64,000 bases of DNA from Saturnia japonica (GCA_033032175.1 CM065322.1:3286001-3350000), one strand, 5' to 3'. Shown: positions 22,061 through 35,851, counted from the first letter of the stretch. Made by a program: numbers and translations. The notes: generated by a model not told the origin, from the sequence alone.

Positions 22061-25022
22061 GAGTTTTTGTATTGTGTTTGTAAATGGCGCTAGTGTGGCC
22101 GATGTAGGAAATATTAGGAAGGAATATCCATGCTTTAACAGTTACGATGATGATAATATAAATAAAAACTATTAAATGATTGTGAAGCTAGCCCAAATTT
22201 TAAGATAGGGTTAATCTCGTCAAAGTGGTTCTCTTTCGGTTTGTCGCGTTTCGGGTTCAGTCAGTACATACCCAGCTTTTAAGATTATATACTGTGCTTA
22301 CTATCAGGCACAGTGTCGATGATAATGGGCAGAGAAAGATCAAAGCGAGCGAAAGACTCGGGAAAGCATTGGGTCATTTAACCTTTTTATTGTGAGTGGC
22401 ATTTAGAATTAGTAATACCAATGTTATAAAGAGGAAAGATTTGTTTTTGTTGTTTTTTGTTTGTTTGTAATAGATAAACTCAAAAACTACTGGACGGATT
22501 TTAAAAATTCTTTCACCAATATGAAGCTACAGTATCAGCGAGCAACATAGGCGATATACTTTATCAAGAATATTACAAAACTAACATATTTAGTATTTTA
22601 TGAATCTTAATATCAAATATTAATGAACTGAAAAAGAAACACAATACGAAAAAAAACATTAAGAAAATTACACATATAATGACTATATCAAAACCATTGC
22701 CCTTATATAGAATTATTTAGATAAATGACAATATTTGTTTCGTTTTTAGCATATTTTTTTGGTTAAATTCAATTTTTAACGGCTATTTCAAAATAATAAA
22801 ATGGATATTTTCAGTCAAATCACTGTTTCTTGTTTAGTAAACCAACTTTATTTACAAGCTAAAGTCTAGACTGATATTCTGATACCATTAATCATTGCTT
22901 TTTGTTACAAACCCCGGACGATAGAGTACTTAACATAATTACATTAAATTATTCCTTCGTTCTCTTGTAAGCTTTCAAACTAGCTTGTATAATGCTAAAT
23001 AATATTATACATAAAGATTTTACATACTTAAGATTGCTTTTATATTAAGGATTACATCAAATTATTAATAAATAAAATAAAATAATTAATATTTTCTCTT
23101 AGAGATATTGTAACTATTAATTATATCACTTACAGTAAGATGTATAAGGTGATACATGTAATTTCTTCGTATTAGAAACATAGCAAAATTTATACTAAAT
23201 AGATACCATATTTTTTCTTTTAAAAAATTGGCAGTTCGAGCAATTTATGACATGGGACCTCGCGAGTCCATGTGGAACAAGTTTCAAGAATTTGATATCT
23301 TAATTTAATATATTAATGTAAAATTTAATGGTTTTTGAAAATGGCAGGCACAATTTCAATACTCCAAATAAATGTAAAATGGTATTTCCATTTTAAGAAG
23401 TTAAGAACAGGAATGTAAGTTTTTTAGATAATTGTGTTAGGTTCTAAAATAAAGTTCCTAGGCACATTACTGAATTGCCGGATAACAAGTTTTAGAAAAT
23501 TTTCTCAGGTAAGTTTATTATCGAATGGATCATTACTTGATTGATAGTGATGTCTGAAAGTAACAAAAACATTATTTTTTTAATAAATCGAGATTATTGC
23601 TGGCTCCTCTTGATGACTGGAATGTTTTCCGAGTAAATGGTAGTGTGTTGACATTCCTTAATAGCTTCTTAGGGCCTAAATGGAAAAAAATATTTTTATC
23701 TTTTCAGTAGTCCAATATAATTATATTTATATGATAATTTAATAAAGCCTTTGAGTGGCCATCTCCTGACTCTAACAATCGTTTCCACATATTTCACTTT
23801 TACAATCAATTATTTTGAATATTTATATCCATTACAAAGTATTTCTATCAATACCATAAGTTTTTTGACGTGAAAACTTCTTTAGCATCGTTATGATTTC
23901 AAAGTCGATGAAACGAAAAAGCGAATGAAACGATAGAGTGACAGCGACAGTAAAAAGAGACAGACCCATAAATTCATAAGATTTAAAGTGGGAGAAAATG
24001 AGATAGAATAGTTTTAGGAAATGGTAAAATGGTACAAAAGAGGTACTGTTGCCACGCAATAATGAATTTTATTACCTTACCAAAAAGGCACGAAACAAAA
24101 ACTTTTTAGACAACACTTATGACATTCTGTTACTGATTGATATTGTGTTAGATTACCATGGATATTTCAAATGTACATTAATTGAAAATGATATTGTGAA
24201 TAATAATTGTCAGTACCTACTTGTATGTACATTTTCATAAACATTAAATTAGTGTGTATTTGATCATTTTCTGAATGAAAAAAAACATAGATGTGAAGGT
24301 TTCACTTCTACCACGTGTGAATTGCACGCATATTTTTTTTGGTTTTATGAACTTTTATTCTAACGAACCCAATACATACTAGCATCAAATCACGAGAGTC
24401 ACTGATGAGACAGCATTACCAGGCCATATGACATTTTGACTTCATCCGAACAAGGTTCTGCCAAAATGTTGTGTGAAAAAAGTTGTCGTTATAATTAATT
24501 ACATTATTTATTTGCATAACAGAGAAATCATTTCCCTATAATATAACAATCATATTATATAAGATTTACATTAGAACATTCAAGATAATGAAAATCCTCC
24601 TTATTTTGAAATAACATCATAAAAATGTAAATAGAGAAAGGATATAACATGGAAATATTCACACGCTATCGCATCCTTATCTCAAACAGTATTAAGGAAC
24701 TCAACTTTGATATAGCAATATCCGAGGTCCAACGTCCTTTAGTTTCATTATATTCCAGTAACTGTGTCCTTATCGTGTCTCGCTTTCTTTCACTTGTTTT
24801 ATAATGTTTCCTATTGGACTATTATTATTTTCTTTTATTAGTTACTCTAGTTACTACATGAATTTTTATGAGTTTATTTACACTTACACTCTTTATTAAG
24901 CCTTGCAGAATTTTAGCCGCTGAAAATTAAGGGATGATTTTCTACTTAGTGGATTACATGCCCACCCTCCACCAATAGAAAAATGCAGTTACTGCAATTG
25001 ACATATGATTCATGGACTTATT
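22061..25022. other. Gene-poor AT-rich stretch
   Basis: Apart from the repeat at 22430-22580 and a short repeat at 22230-22290 (ggtttgtcgcgtttcggg, matched near 51749), nothing recognisable. Confidence -1.
22430..22580 (+). repeat. Lep/Helitron-type dispersed repeat
   Basis: ttataaagaggaaagatttg, a gtttgtttgtaat run, actcaaaaactactggacgg and ttctttcaccaatatgaagc are words of a very common lepidopteran non-autonomous repeat. The Helitron-type terminus is not seen here. Confidence -1.
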
Positions 25023-25024
25023 TA

Positions 25025-25350
25025 TATATATATATATATAGTTCTACTAAGCTGGCAAACAAGCATACGGTCTACTTGATGGTAAGCGACTACCTTAGCC
25101 TCTGGATTCTTATAATACCTTAGGTATTACTAGCGCGATGCCGATATTGAACCTCAAGGAACTCTCGAAACCTTACTCACCGCAGGTACACAACACAAGG
25201 TTATTTGGTAACGATCTTTTATAGGTTTGAGGTGTACCCCCAGTCGGGCTGCCCCTAGTAGAGAGAAATCTCCGAAGAAATTTCTCCTCACCCTACCTCT
25301 CTTTGAACCCAACCCTTTTCCCAAAAAGCTCTGGAAGAATAGTACGGACT
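25025..25350 (-). repeat. Retroelement 3' UTR piece, minus strand
   Basis: gcaaacaagcatacggtcta and cttgatggtaagcgac are the reverse complement of the tail words at 47630-47690. The following sequence to ~25350 (gtacccccagtcgggctgcc, aatttctcctcaccctacc) is GC-richer than its surroundings and probably belongs to the same element. It begins after a TA microsatellite at 25023-25040. Confidence -1.
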
Positions 25351-25842
25351 TACATAATACTACTGAGTTAATATGTAAATATTGTAGTCTCTAATTACTT
25401 GAAACATAGATTTAGTCAAGACCAATTCCGTACCATCCATTCCACTTGAAGGCAATCCAATCCATTTGCGAATAGAAGTTGAATTCGTCGGGTTAATTGT
25501 CACTGCACCAAATAATATTTACCGTCCGGAAAACAAATAAATAACTATTTTAACCTTTACCGGCTATGTAATAAGGACTTTAGGTTTTCTTTTTATGTCT
25601 AAAGTCAAGTTTGTTTCGTTAGCTAGTGTTGGGCTGCAAAATACGAGTATTGTTCATTCATGCGCCGTGAGTGAATTGGTTTTGAAACGTTAAAGGGTTT
25701 TCCGTTATTCCTGTTACAAGTCTTGTTTAGATTTTGCTTTGATAATGTTCAAAGACGTTTTGTTTAACGTGTGTTTATTTACATAATTTAATTTCTATTT
25801 ATATCCAAATCTTATAATAAATGAAAATGTCACGATGAAATA

Positions 25843-27100
25843 ATAGGTCGGGGAAAAAGTTTCTTCACATAACGTAGGTATAAGTTTGTTTTAAAATTTC
25901 TTTGGCTGTACTATTTGAATATAGCCGGTTTTGGTAACATGAAAAAGGATACATTAGAAACAAAATAAAAAAATAAAAAAAGTAGTTTCCCGCTATTTTT
26001 CATTTACTTTTCTTTGTGTAAAAATGAGTGAATCTAATGAAGAAATTTTATACATTTTAAAATATTATTACAAAAAAGGCAAAAATGCAACTCAAGCAGC
26101 GAAATAAATTTGTGATGTTTATGGACCTAATGCAGTGTCAGTAAGAGTAGCACAAAGTTGGTTAAAACGTTTTCAGTCCGGAAATTTTGATGTTAAATGT
26201 GAACCTCGCTCTGGACGGCCTGTTACGAATAAAATGGACGCCATTTTTGAAAAAGTGGAGCAAGTTCGGCATATCAAGTTACTATGGAGCTGTAGAACTG
26301 GAAATTGAACACAAAACAGTTTTCACCCATCTGAAGAAAGCTGGCTATACCACAAAGCTCGTTATTTGGGTGCCACATGAGTTCACTGAAAGAAACCTAA
26401 TGAACCGTGTACTCATTTGCGATTCATTATTGAGACGTAATGAAACCGAGCCGTTTTTGAAGAGTTTGATAAATGGCGATGAAAAGTGGATCACGTACGA
26501 CAAGAACGTCGTGATCTAAGCTCGGCCAGGCTTCACAGACTGTAGCTAAACCTGGGCTAACTCGAAATAAGGTGATGCTGTGTGTATGGTGGGAATGGAA
26601 TGGCATTGTTTATTATGAGCTTTTACCGCCCGGCAAAACCATCGATTCGGATCTCTACTGCTAACAACTGATGAGATTAAAGGTAGCAGTTGAGAGAAAG
26701 CGGACAGAATTGATTAACAGGAAGGGTGTGGTCTTTCATCACGATAACGCTAGACCGCACACATCTTTAGCCACTCAGCAAATGTTAAGAGAGTTTGGAG
26801 GGGAGGTGTTAGTGCATCCACCATATAGCCCTGATCTTGCACTTTCAGATTTTCGCCTGTTTCGGTCTCTTCAGAATTCTTTAGGTTAAGATCAAGAGAG
26901 GACTGCCAAAACTATTTGTAGCGTTTTTTTGATCAGAAGTCCCAAAGTTCTACAGCAATGGTATCATGTCTCTACCTACAAAATGGTAGAAAGTCATCGA
27001 ACAAAACGGTACATAAATACTGTATGTAAATGTAAATAAACTTTGAAAAAAAAATGTCTTGAGTTTTCATATAAAAAAGAAAAAATGTTCCCGACCTAAA
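25843..27100 (+). mobile_element. Mariner-family DNA transposon relic, complete length
   Basis: Left end aggtcggggaaaaagtttctt (from about 25845) and right end, reverse-complemented, aggtcgggaacattttttc (to about 27098) are imperfect terminal inverted repeats, with TA just outside each. Length ~1.26 kb is normal for mariner. Transposase codons start at ATG 26024. The element is dead through stops and frameshifts. Confidence -1.
26024..26889 (+). pseudogene. Mariner transposase, broken
   Basis: From ATG 26024 the frame gives MSESNEEILYILKYYYKKGK then a TAA at 26105, RVAQSWLKRFQSGNFDVK (helix-turn-helix part) and RSGRPVT. After frameshifts, the catalytic blocks appear: NGDEKWITYD (first D), FHHDNARPH (second D) and YSPDLALSDFRLFRSLQ (third D). 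There are 34 residues between the second and third D, the DD34D spacing of mariner. LALSDF replaces the usual LAPSDF. It would cut and paste the element; at least one stop and several indels make it inactive. Confidence -1.
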
Positions 27101-28559
27101 TATGTAGCGATGGATGTAAAACGACACCGTTAGATACTGATTTCTAGATTGAAATCACTTCAAGCCTTGAAGTTGGAATGAATGTAGAACTGTGAATTAT
27201 CTGAGTTAGACCCAATCGGCCTTTTGATTTCAACAGGCCCCTAAAAATTATGCTGCTCACGGAAAGTTTAGTACTGGGATAGAACCTGCAAACTTCTCGG
27301 CATACTGCGACTGGTCTCGTGGATCTACCAATATTTAAACGGTAGTATACAATGCATATGTTTTAGAAATTATAAATAAGATTTTTTTTTAAATGTATTA
27401 CAAGCTATCCAGTATAATACATTCAAATTGTAAAATCGTAAAAAATACACAATTTCAGAAAAAATTTACAACAATTTTTTATAATTTATTATTAAAATAT
27501 TTTTAGTCTCAGTTGGATTAATAACCCTTAGCACCAGACGTCACAAAAATGTATGTATAATTGACATATTACATGCCATCCCCAAGAGCTGAGATATTAA
27601 TTGATTATTATGAATTAACAGCAGAAATACAATATTTGATAATTAATGACAATTTATGGTAATACCGTTATTGTGTCACTAATTAAAGTCAACCACACCA
27701 GAGGCGGTAAAAGTAAATATTAAATTCAATTTATTTAGACAAAAAATAAAATATTAAATTAATATATATATGTTGGATATATGGTGTCTGATCTATTTAC
27801 GTATATCATGTTTGCTATTGAGTAAGCATCTTTTTCAAATGCGCCCCCCACAATATAACTTGAAAGATTCACCCGCTACACTCTATTAGAATCTTTTCTA
27901 TTTCTTACCGCGCAATCTTATTTGAGTGTACGTCTACCGGACATAACTAAGCTAATATTTTTCAACAGAAAAACATAAAGAATCGTGTTACATCAAAGCT
28001 TTTTTATACAACGTCCAATATGTTTTGGATTTCACTCAATACTGTCCTTCGGTAAATTAAATTGCCTTTCCCCGAGGATATCGCTTTAAAGGTCTTCACA
28101 TGTCCGTTTATTTTTTCTTTTTAAAATATCGCGTTTCGCGTGCACCGGGGTTTGTTTGTCTTATTATTTTTTATTGCTTTCATTCGGATAATAAGGGAAA
28201 CCTTAGAAGGAAGGAGGTCTCGAAAAATTGTGAAAGTAAAATATTGTTAATTGGACTTTTGAAATAACGTAAAATGAAACTAATGTGTGAGAAATAATTT
28301 TCCACTGAGTTTTACAATAGAGAAAACAGATGTTTGTTCTAAAATTAGATAATAATAATAATAGGCAATGTTATACTCATAGGCAAAGTCTGTGAAGCAA
28401 TTGCTTTCCGCGTAAAAAATCGTTGATTTTTGTTTTTTTTTTAGGAAAATACCTACACTTGTTATATGAATTGAATATTAATTGTAGTGTGTATGGCAAA
28501 TAGATGATATTGTCCCTTATGGTAAGAATAGTACAATCCAAACACAACGACTACCAAGA
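27101..28559. other. No gene seen
   Basis: AT-rich flank of the mariner relic; no exon or RNA gene recognised. Confidence -1.
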
Positions 28560-28777
28560 GACTGTGATCCAGCGACGGTCGCCATTGTAATGGCGTTTAG
28601 CATACATTTAACTGGATACGCCCAGGCTTTTCCCGAAACGCGACACGTAAAATTGTGTCACCATGACAGACTTTTCACGACGTGCATTGTGGTCGTGAGT
28701 CAGTTAAACAAAACAATCCCACCACCCCGCTTCAGCTATTTCCTCGTTCATTCCATAACCGAATGCACCACGTGCAG
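28560..28777 (+). other. Possible 5' exon with strong splice donor
   Basis: A GC-richer block ending in CAG|gtaagg (donor at 28778), with an ATG at 28590 and an open frame of 63 codons that passes the donor. No matching downstream exon was found. Could be a first exon of a distant gene or a non-coding RNA, or chance. Confidence -1.
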
Positions 28778-28789
28778 GTAAGGCTGGGT

Positions 28790-31700
28790 TGGGCGTTTCG
28801 ACAGTTCTAAAAATGTAATTCGACACCCCTTACACCATCAAAATTAGTTTTTATTTTCGCACGCTTATCGTAATGAATTTATCATTACAACATTTTTAGT
28901 TAATTTTATTGTTGTTTTAATATTTCAAATAAAATCCCAAGGCAAGTTATAACGTTTAATATTTCTGTGTAATGAATAATATTATTTCGATCAAAATTTA
29001 ATGTAAACATCAAAAAGCACCAGGAAAATCACAATTAACGCATTCGCGCTCTCATTTGACAAAGAGAATGGGGAATTATTAAATTTTAATAAACGTCATA
29101 ATATCAAAAGGAAAATCGCCCGTGAGGCGTGATCGTCACAAAGCGAAAATTCCTTTAAAGCCCGCATCGTCGTGTCATTGTGTTTTTCATTTCACACCAT
29201 GGGGAAAATGATGTGTTTTTTTAAATATATTTTTTATAAAAATAATGGGCATCTTCAACTTAGTCTTTCGCTTAAAAAGTCTTCTAATTACATAGCTAAT
29301 AAGAATTTTGAAGTTATAAACCAATTATTTGGATAATTTTATATTTTATACACTTACGTCAAACTAGTTTATAACGATCATCTCAATAATATTTTCATAA
29401 AATCATTATTTACAGGAAGAGTGACATAAAACGTATTTGCATAATACGTATTTCTAAAGGTATTATACTACATATGTAAGAACCGCACAAAACTCTAATA
29501 TAGTCCATTTATCCCTTAATAGTAACTACTTATAAAAAGTAATAAAATATACAAATTAAATGCTACAAAACATTATTTTAAAATTAACTACCCCATCTGG
29601 AAGAAGCAGTAGGGGATGACTGTAAATATATTTAGAGCCTAAACCTTTATTTAGAGCGAATATTTGCATAGCATTAAATAAACAAGACACTAATCTCCTA
29701 CCGAAAGGACAGAACCCCACAATTCTTATAATCCGTCAAACATCACAATTTGTCTTACCACAATGTAACGAGAAACATCATAACTTAGGTCGTCAAATAG
29801 CGAACTCATTAGCACTTACGCTTGGGCGTAAACTTTACGCCCGCGTAAACGCAACGCTAATCCGAGACAGGCGTAAAACGCACTTTAAGCGGGCGTAAAG
29901 AGAATTAACGTTATCAGAACGGCACGTGTTGAAGTTAGAATCGTAATACATGTAATGTTTTGTTTTGGTATTTTAATTATGTTTTCAGATAAATTGTGAC
30001 AGATTATATAAATATATAATTATAATATATAATTGATTTTGAATTTCAAGTTTACACATATTTATAATTGTAATGTAATTAGCAAATAGCCTTTTTTGGA
30101 CATTGAATTATATCTCTGTGTAATAAATCGATTAATGCATACTACAAAGTGATTTATATTATGTATTTTCCTGTAATTGATAAGATTTTTTTATATAATC
30201 GTCTGGACTAATTATATTTATTTATATTACATTTCTGTTTATTAATTTAAGACAAAAGATGAACTTTACAGGTTTCTTTAAAAACAATTATTTTGGAACG
30301 TTCACAGTATATATAAAAATGACATGAATATTTTTGTGTCACCAAAATATATATTCGTCACCGATATGTATCTTATTTATAATATTTATTCTCAGTAAAC
30401 ATTTTGATATCATATTAATTCACTAAATTCGTTCTGTCATCAAAATAATAGATTTGCCACCAAATAAATAGCATTGTATCTTATGGTTTATATTGTAGCC
30501 AATATTGGTTGTGCACTGAATTGGTTTGTTTAGGCTGTAACTGAAATCATAACCCAGGAGCCGAGCAAGTGAACAGAGCGAAGCGCGGTTGTGGCCGGAG
30601 AGAGCAAGAAAGAAATCAGCCGTTGTAAATTCACTTCTTTAGATAAGCATTTTGATATTGTTTAGTGATTCGATTTTGGTTACACATCTATTATTTGAGG
30701 GACAAATCCAATTAATTAGGTCATTGAACGTGCATTTAATGGCGATAGTTGAAACCATACCCTATACAAATTATAATTAATTAGCATTAATATTTATATT
30801 ATTGAATAATAATAAAAGGTTATATACTTATACATATTCCTACGTGTATAAAGCAGAAATAGGAGACCTTAAAAGCCATGATAGTGGTTATTTAATTATC
30901 TTCGGTTAGATACAGACAAGGAGATTCCAAGGAGAATTGATGTCACTCAAAATGAAAGAAGAAAAGATATTTTGCTGACCCTACATAAGTAGGGCAAAAG
31001 CAATAAGAAGATAGCATTATGAGAAGTAAAAGAAAAACAGCAAAATAAATTTGGTTTTAACAGCGTAAGGCATCTGAAGCTTAATCTCTAATTACTCGTA
31101 AAACTTTAAAGCCGAGATGAAATTTTAATCGCCACCGACAATCCTCATTAACACGACGTCACAAGATTTAACAGTCTTCTCGGCGTAATGCTGTAAACTC
31201 GTGTACTAGCAGCCGGTTTATCTTCACGTCAGAATAACAATTTTAATGATTGTTGTCTACGAAATATACGAATGGAGGAATTAAATGGAATACTTAGAAG
31301 CAGTGAAAGCTGAGTATACGGAGTTTTTGGTAGGATATTAATCTGCCAATTTCAGAAACTGAGGATATTTGATACTATATTGTATGTAAAGGGTAGAGAC
31401 CCTATGTATGAAAAAGTGTCTGTTGAAAACCGTCAAAATAAGGTAGCGCAACGGTAGCAAGTGTGTTAATTTTAAAGAAAGAGCAAAAAGTTATTTTTAA
31501 TTTTCGCCCTCTTGAACAACTTTTCACTCCACAAACTTTTCGTATTATTGTTCAACTTTTTTTTTAAGTTTTACAACGGTATAACTATAAAGTCATGAAA
31601 AAGTATCATATCCTCTTGCTATGCCATTGACTCTTTTGGTGCGTTTTTGAATTAAAATTTGCCGCTTACAGCTGGACTCTTCTTCAACTAGTACCTTTCA

Positions 31701-31989
31701 TATATATGTATTTTTGAGGTAATACTGATTGAATTTTACTTGGTATTGTACTCAAGAGAAGTGGCCTCAAAGAGCACTGAAATCATTAGAAGGCACTAAC
31801 TCCGTACAACAATACAATTATCCACTTGTACCAAATATAAAAAAAAGTTTTAAGTTAAATTCGGCCAATAAACAAACTGACAGGCTTAAAAATAAAATAA
31901 AAGATGTCTATTGGGAAATTTGAAAAACAAACTTATGTACAGACAGAATTACAGATTTATTAAAATAGGTTAAAGAAACTTAAGTTGTT
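28790..31989. other. Gene-poor AT-rich stretch
   Basis: Only the GCGTAAA cluster (29815-29905) and a GC-richer word near 30560-30610 stand out. Open frames are short and random-looking. Confidence -1.
29815..29905. repeat. Cluster of GCGTAAA/TTTACGC words
   Basis: Within ~90 bp the word gcgtaaa or its complement occurs about five times, including the near-perfect palindrome gggcgtaaactttacgccc and the outer word gcgggcgtaaag. The stretch is far more GC-rich than its flanks. Could be a folded MITE core or a protein-binding array; no gene lies close. Confidence -1.
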
Positions 31990-32095
31990 AAACAGATTAA
32001 CATAACATAACATTACACCTATATCCCCGAAGGATTAGGCAGAGGTGTATTAATGTACACCGACAGTTCACCGGGATGTATTAACCCTAACCTAA
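31990..32095 (-). repeat. SINE tail, minus strand
   Basis: The plus strand shows atccccgaaggattaggcag and aggtgtattaatgtacacc, the reverse complement of the tail of the SINE at 38930-39195. The tRNA-like head is missing. Confidence -1.
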
Positions 32096-32715
32096 GTAAC
32101 ATTTTGAATAGAATGCTGGCCTATTAAACTATAAAAAAAAATGTTTTCAATTCACATTCATTTTAAGTTAGAACTTCAAACAAAAATATCTTCTTTAAAA
32201 TCTATTTTTAAACTCAAACTATCGACCAATCGTACTGTACATAAAATAGTGCGTAGGTACTAGTCTGTTCCTCCAGACCGCTAGGTCAATTCGACGACGA
32301 TTGTAATTATGAAAATCAGGTTTGTATTCACCGTGTATAATGTATTCTATCTCATTCTTTCGCAGGTTAAATTCTATAGATGTTTCGCTTTTTAATTTCA
32401 GTGCATTTCAAATCACAACGATACTAAAGAACTTTTAACTTCGAAATTTATATTACTGGGATCATAGTATTAACGGAGGGAATCGTTAGCTTTATTTTTA
32501 ATGTAGGAATATATTAAAAGTGATAAATCACAGAGACTGGCAGCAAAACGAGTACGAAGGTTGTGTTGTGCAGTGTTGCACCGAAAATGTAATTTGTCAT
32601 ACGCTGACGTTTTTCGACCGTTCGTTCGTTTTAAGTTTGAGATTACTTGATGTGTAAAGGAAATACATCGTTAGTAAAACTATTGTCTATCTATCATCAT
32701 CATAATTATATTAAT

Positions 32716-33042
32716 ACGTGAAGCGACAACTTTCTACCCCTTTTTAAGCGTATTGCGTGCACGGAATTCTGTGAGATTTGGCATGGTTAAAGTTTATATA
32801 GAGAAGAAGTGCAGAAAGCTAAAATTTATCTATAATACCTGTTACTTATATATTAAATTAATACTTCTAATCATAACCCGACCAATGCCATTAAACTTAG
32901 ACCCCCAAAATTGTCACTCAATGAAAAGTGACAGCAAGTGATATAATATTCTTTGTTTAGTTCATACTGCAAATGTCAAACAGAAATTAGTCTATGATTA
33001 AAATGTCGCTGGTCGAATTTCGATCATTGAGTGATCGCTAAT
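32716..33042 (+). repeat. 345-bp dispersed repeat, copy 2
   Basis: Second copy of the 20881-21226 repeat, about 85% alike by eye, with a few short gaps. Confidence -1.
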
Positions 33043-34212
33043 ATTCATAAATCTGTAATTCTCTATAGGAGTTTTTGGCAGGATCTTGATGTGTTATGTG
33101 TTGACTTTAATTTTAATTCATAAACTTATGTTACTTTTGGATCTATATCATATAAATTCGGTGGCATTTTACGTGATGCAGTTTGGTTATTGTGCACAAG
33201 TAGATTATAAATAAAAACTAGGATTTCTAGGTAGCCACAATAAGTTTTTGGATGATTTAAATAAGGAAGCCGCCATTCTGTTAGAGCGAAGTTTGAAGAT
33301 TACAAAAATATTCTATTCACGTGACGTTGGCAGAATTTTGGATGAATTCAATTCCCCTTAAATAGAAGAAAAAGTAGTATTTGACTGCATAAGTTTTTTT
33401 TATTAGTCTATTAATTATTAGACACTGATAATGAATATGACTTTTTTGTTTGTTTGTGTGTCTGATTTGACGTCCGGATTTAATTAAAAAACCGGATATA
33501 TTTTTATGAAATTTTGTGAACCAGAAGCTTATAATTCCTCAAATGGTAGAATATAAGAATTAATAATAACAAATTACGAAACGAAAATAACTACGGCATA
33601 ATAAAGGAAGTCACGAGGCACCGGTAGATTTATAAAAAAACATGAAGTCAATAAATAAACATGTTACATTAAGCGTATATTTAAAAAAAATTGTCAACTT
33701 TGATCGAAGTTTGTTACTTTATTAAGCGAAAAATCAATTAATAATCTTTAATTTGTGTTTTAATACACTTTCATACAAGTCGTTCAAAGAAATATAATTA
33801 TATTTAGCTTAGAAGGTTTAGGTATGATTAAAAATAACACCCATATGTTCTATTTTAGAGGCATTATAAATCACCTATCCTATATAATTCAACAAGCCAA
33901 TAAACTAAGGCATCTCACAATTCAACTAACACAACCAACAAGAAACTATTAAATCCCAACGTCACTACATAACGTAACATATTGCCCATTAGGCACCGTT
34001 CCCAATTAAGCAGATTGAACGAGAGTTAACGACGAACATTAAACTCGGTTTAAATGGTGAATCGGACAGTTTACTGCTTTGGCTTCGAGATTCCCGTTTG
34101 TATCAGCTACTCATATGAAATGAGCTATTTCAATTAAATACAGTAGTTGTATAGTCAGATTATATGTTTTTTTTCTCTTCATTTATAAGGGTTTTACTTC
34201 TTCTTGTCATTT
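33043..34212. other. No gene seen
   Basis: AT-rich, frequent stops; a ctgattt/accggat style word near 33470-33500 suggests decayed Helitron-like debris. Confidence -1.
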
Positions 34213-34505
34213 TTGAAGCAACGATGGCTCAGTGGTAACATGTACGGACATCGCTTTAAATTCAAATCCCTGCAATGAGCCTGCGCTTTCAGAGAAGAAA
34301 ACCTCATGATGAAACTTCAGCTTGGTCATAGGACATTTTTTAATGCACGCCTGATTAGAAACCACTCTCAAGTTGAAAATCTGTCGCTAAGCACCTATAG
34401 GTGTGTTCTGGAAGCTTCATTTGAGAGTTAGTTCCATCGTGGGCTGCACTGTTACTTAATTATGGTGATTGTGATCAAATGCTACGCCTGAAAATTATTT
34501 AAAAA
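34213..34505 (+). repeat. tRNA-derived SINE, best copy (GTGTGTTCC family)
   Basis: Has an A-box-like tggctcagtggt at 34225-34236 and a degenerate B-box attcaaatccc about 25-30 nt on, then the body words gatgaaacttcagc, accactctcaagttgaaaat, tataggtgtgttctgg and gtgattgtgatc. The internal RNA polymerase III promoter would drive it; mobilised by a LINE. The reference copy for the other members in this window. Confidence -1.
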
Positions 34506-34824
34506 AAGTCCTGGTTTATGCCAGCTCCATCGGAGCATACCATATTCAAAGGAAAGCAAAAATAAAAATATTAACAAAATGAGAAGACTAATTCTATTCC
34601 TATGGATGATATGATTTAATTCCATTAAATATTACTAAACATTATTTTGTGAAGAATTGAAAAAAAGTTTGTTATGTTAGAAACACATTTCCAACTGTTT
34701 ACAACCGTTACTGTATTCATTCAACTGTACTCATGTTGTTTACAGGTGGAGTGCAGTTAGTAACAAGAGCACAATCAATTTGTGACATTCTTGAACAGAA
34801 AAGTGCATGTAGCAGAGAAGCGAA

Positions 34825-35140
34825 TGTTGCGGAGTGATAAAAATGGATGGAATAAGGAATGAGCATGTTAGAAGAAGCCTGAGAGTAGCACCGATGACTG
34901 AAACATTGAAGAGTGGAAGATTATTTTAGAATGGACATGTTATGCGAAGGGATGAGAGTCATGTGGTGAAAAAGATAATTAAAATGATAGTTAGCTGTAA
35001 TGTGAGAAGCGGACGCCCTAAAAAGACGATGAAATGTGTGAAAGAGGATATTTGTTTATAGGGAATGAGTGCAGAGATGACAGGTGACAGGCTGAAGAAG
35101 AAGACGTGCTGTGCCGATCCCACCAAGTGTGGTATAAGGG
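34825..35140 (+). pseudogene. RTE-like LINE C-terminal relic
   Basis: Reads MDGIRNEHVRRSLRVAPMTE, NGHVMRRDESHVVKK, SGRPKKTMKCVKEDI, then MSAEMTGDRLKKKTCCADP, in one frame broken by two stops. Same family as the scraps in GR gene A intron 1 (15960-16860), and the best copy for defining the order of motifs there. Confidence -1.
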
Positions 35141-35650
35141 TAGGAAGAAGACTTCCTCAACAACCAAAAGTGAGCTTGGACAAGAGTATACCATTTATTT
35201 CTGCCAAGTACAGCTTCTCTTCGGCTAGGTAATGTGAAGCTCTGTCTATCTCTAACTCATCATTTCAGTAATATCTGGACCGACTTCAATAATCTAAGTT
35301 CTCTAGGCTCTTTTCAGGCTACGATCCTCTCAAATTCTCCACCACATTTTTTTCGGTGTCCCTGGTTGTTTGAAATCAGGGCTGGCAACACAATTTTGAA
35401 ATTTAAAATAAGTACTGTATAATCTGTTGTTATTGAATGTCAATGCCGATTTGATTGCTTGCGATAATCTCTATTCTGTTTGTTTTGTGGAATACGGCGT
35501 ATTTTAGTCACGGGATCTTCCCCTTATTGCGGCGATTTGAACTCGTAATATTTTCACATTTGAACTGTACGTAAAATTGCCAGTTTGTAATTTGAGCTTT
35601 GTAATCTCCCCACGTTGGCAAAATACTTGGAATTTTGCTAGAAGCTAGAG

Positions 35651-35851
35651 TTAAACTTGACTTGACTGCGACTGTTTCTTATCCTTTGACGATTGACCTG
35701 TGAGGCTTCTTCCATCAACGCGGATGTCGATATAGGTAAGTAAGTTGTTGTAAGTTAGTTTGCCTTGCGACTCGTCGGCGTGTTCGGTCCATATCCCAAC
35801 TGAAGGCTCGAAGAAGTCTTCCACTGCGCTTACTCGTTTATTCCCGAACGT
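35651..35851 (-). other. Coding-looking stretch of 66 codons, unassigned
   Basis: Minus-strand open frame without a clear start: SAVEDFFEPSVGIWTEHADE, then LTYNNLLTYIDIRVDGRSLT and a polar end. Composition and lack of low-complexity suggest former coding sequence, perhaps a retroelement Gag. No family motif can be named. Confidence -1.

Noticed and set aside
24049..24240. Short ORFs in 23-24 kb
   Set aside because: AT-driven open frames with no start context or motif.
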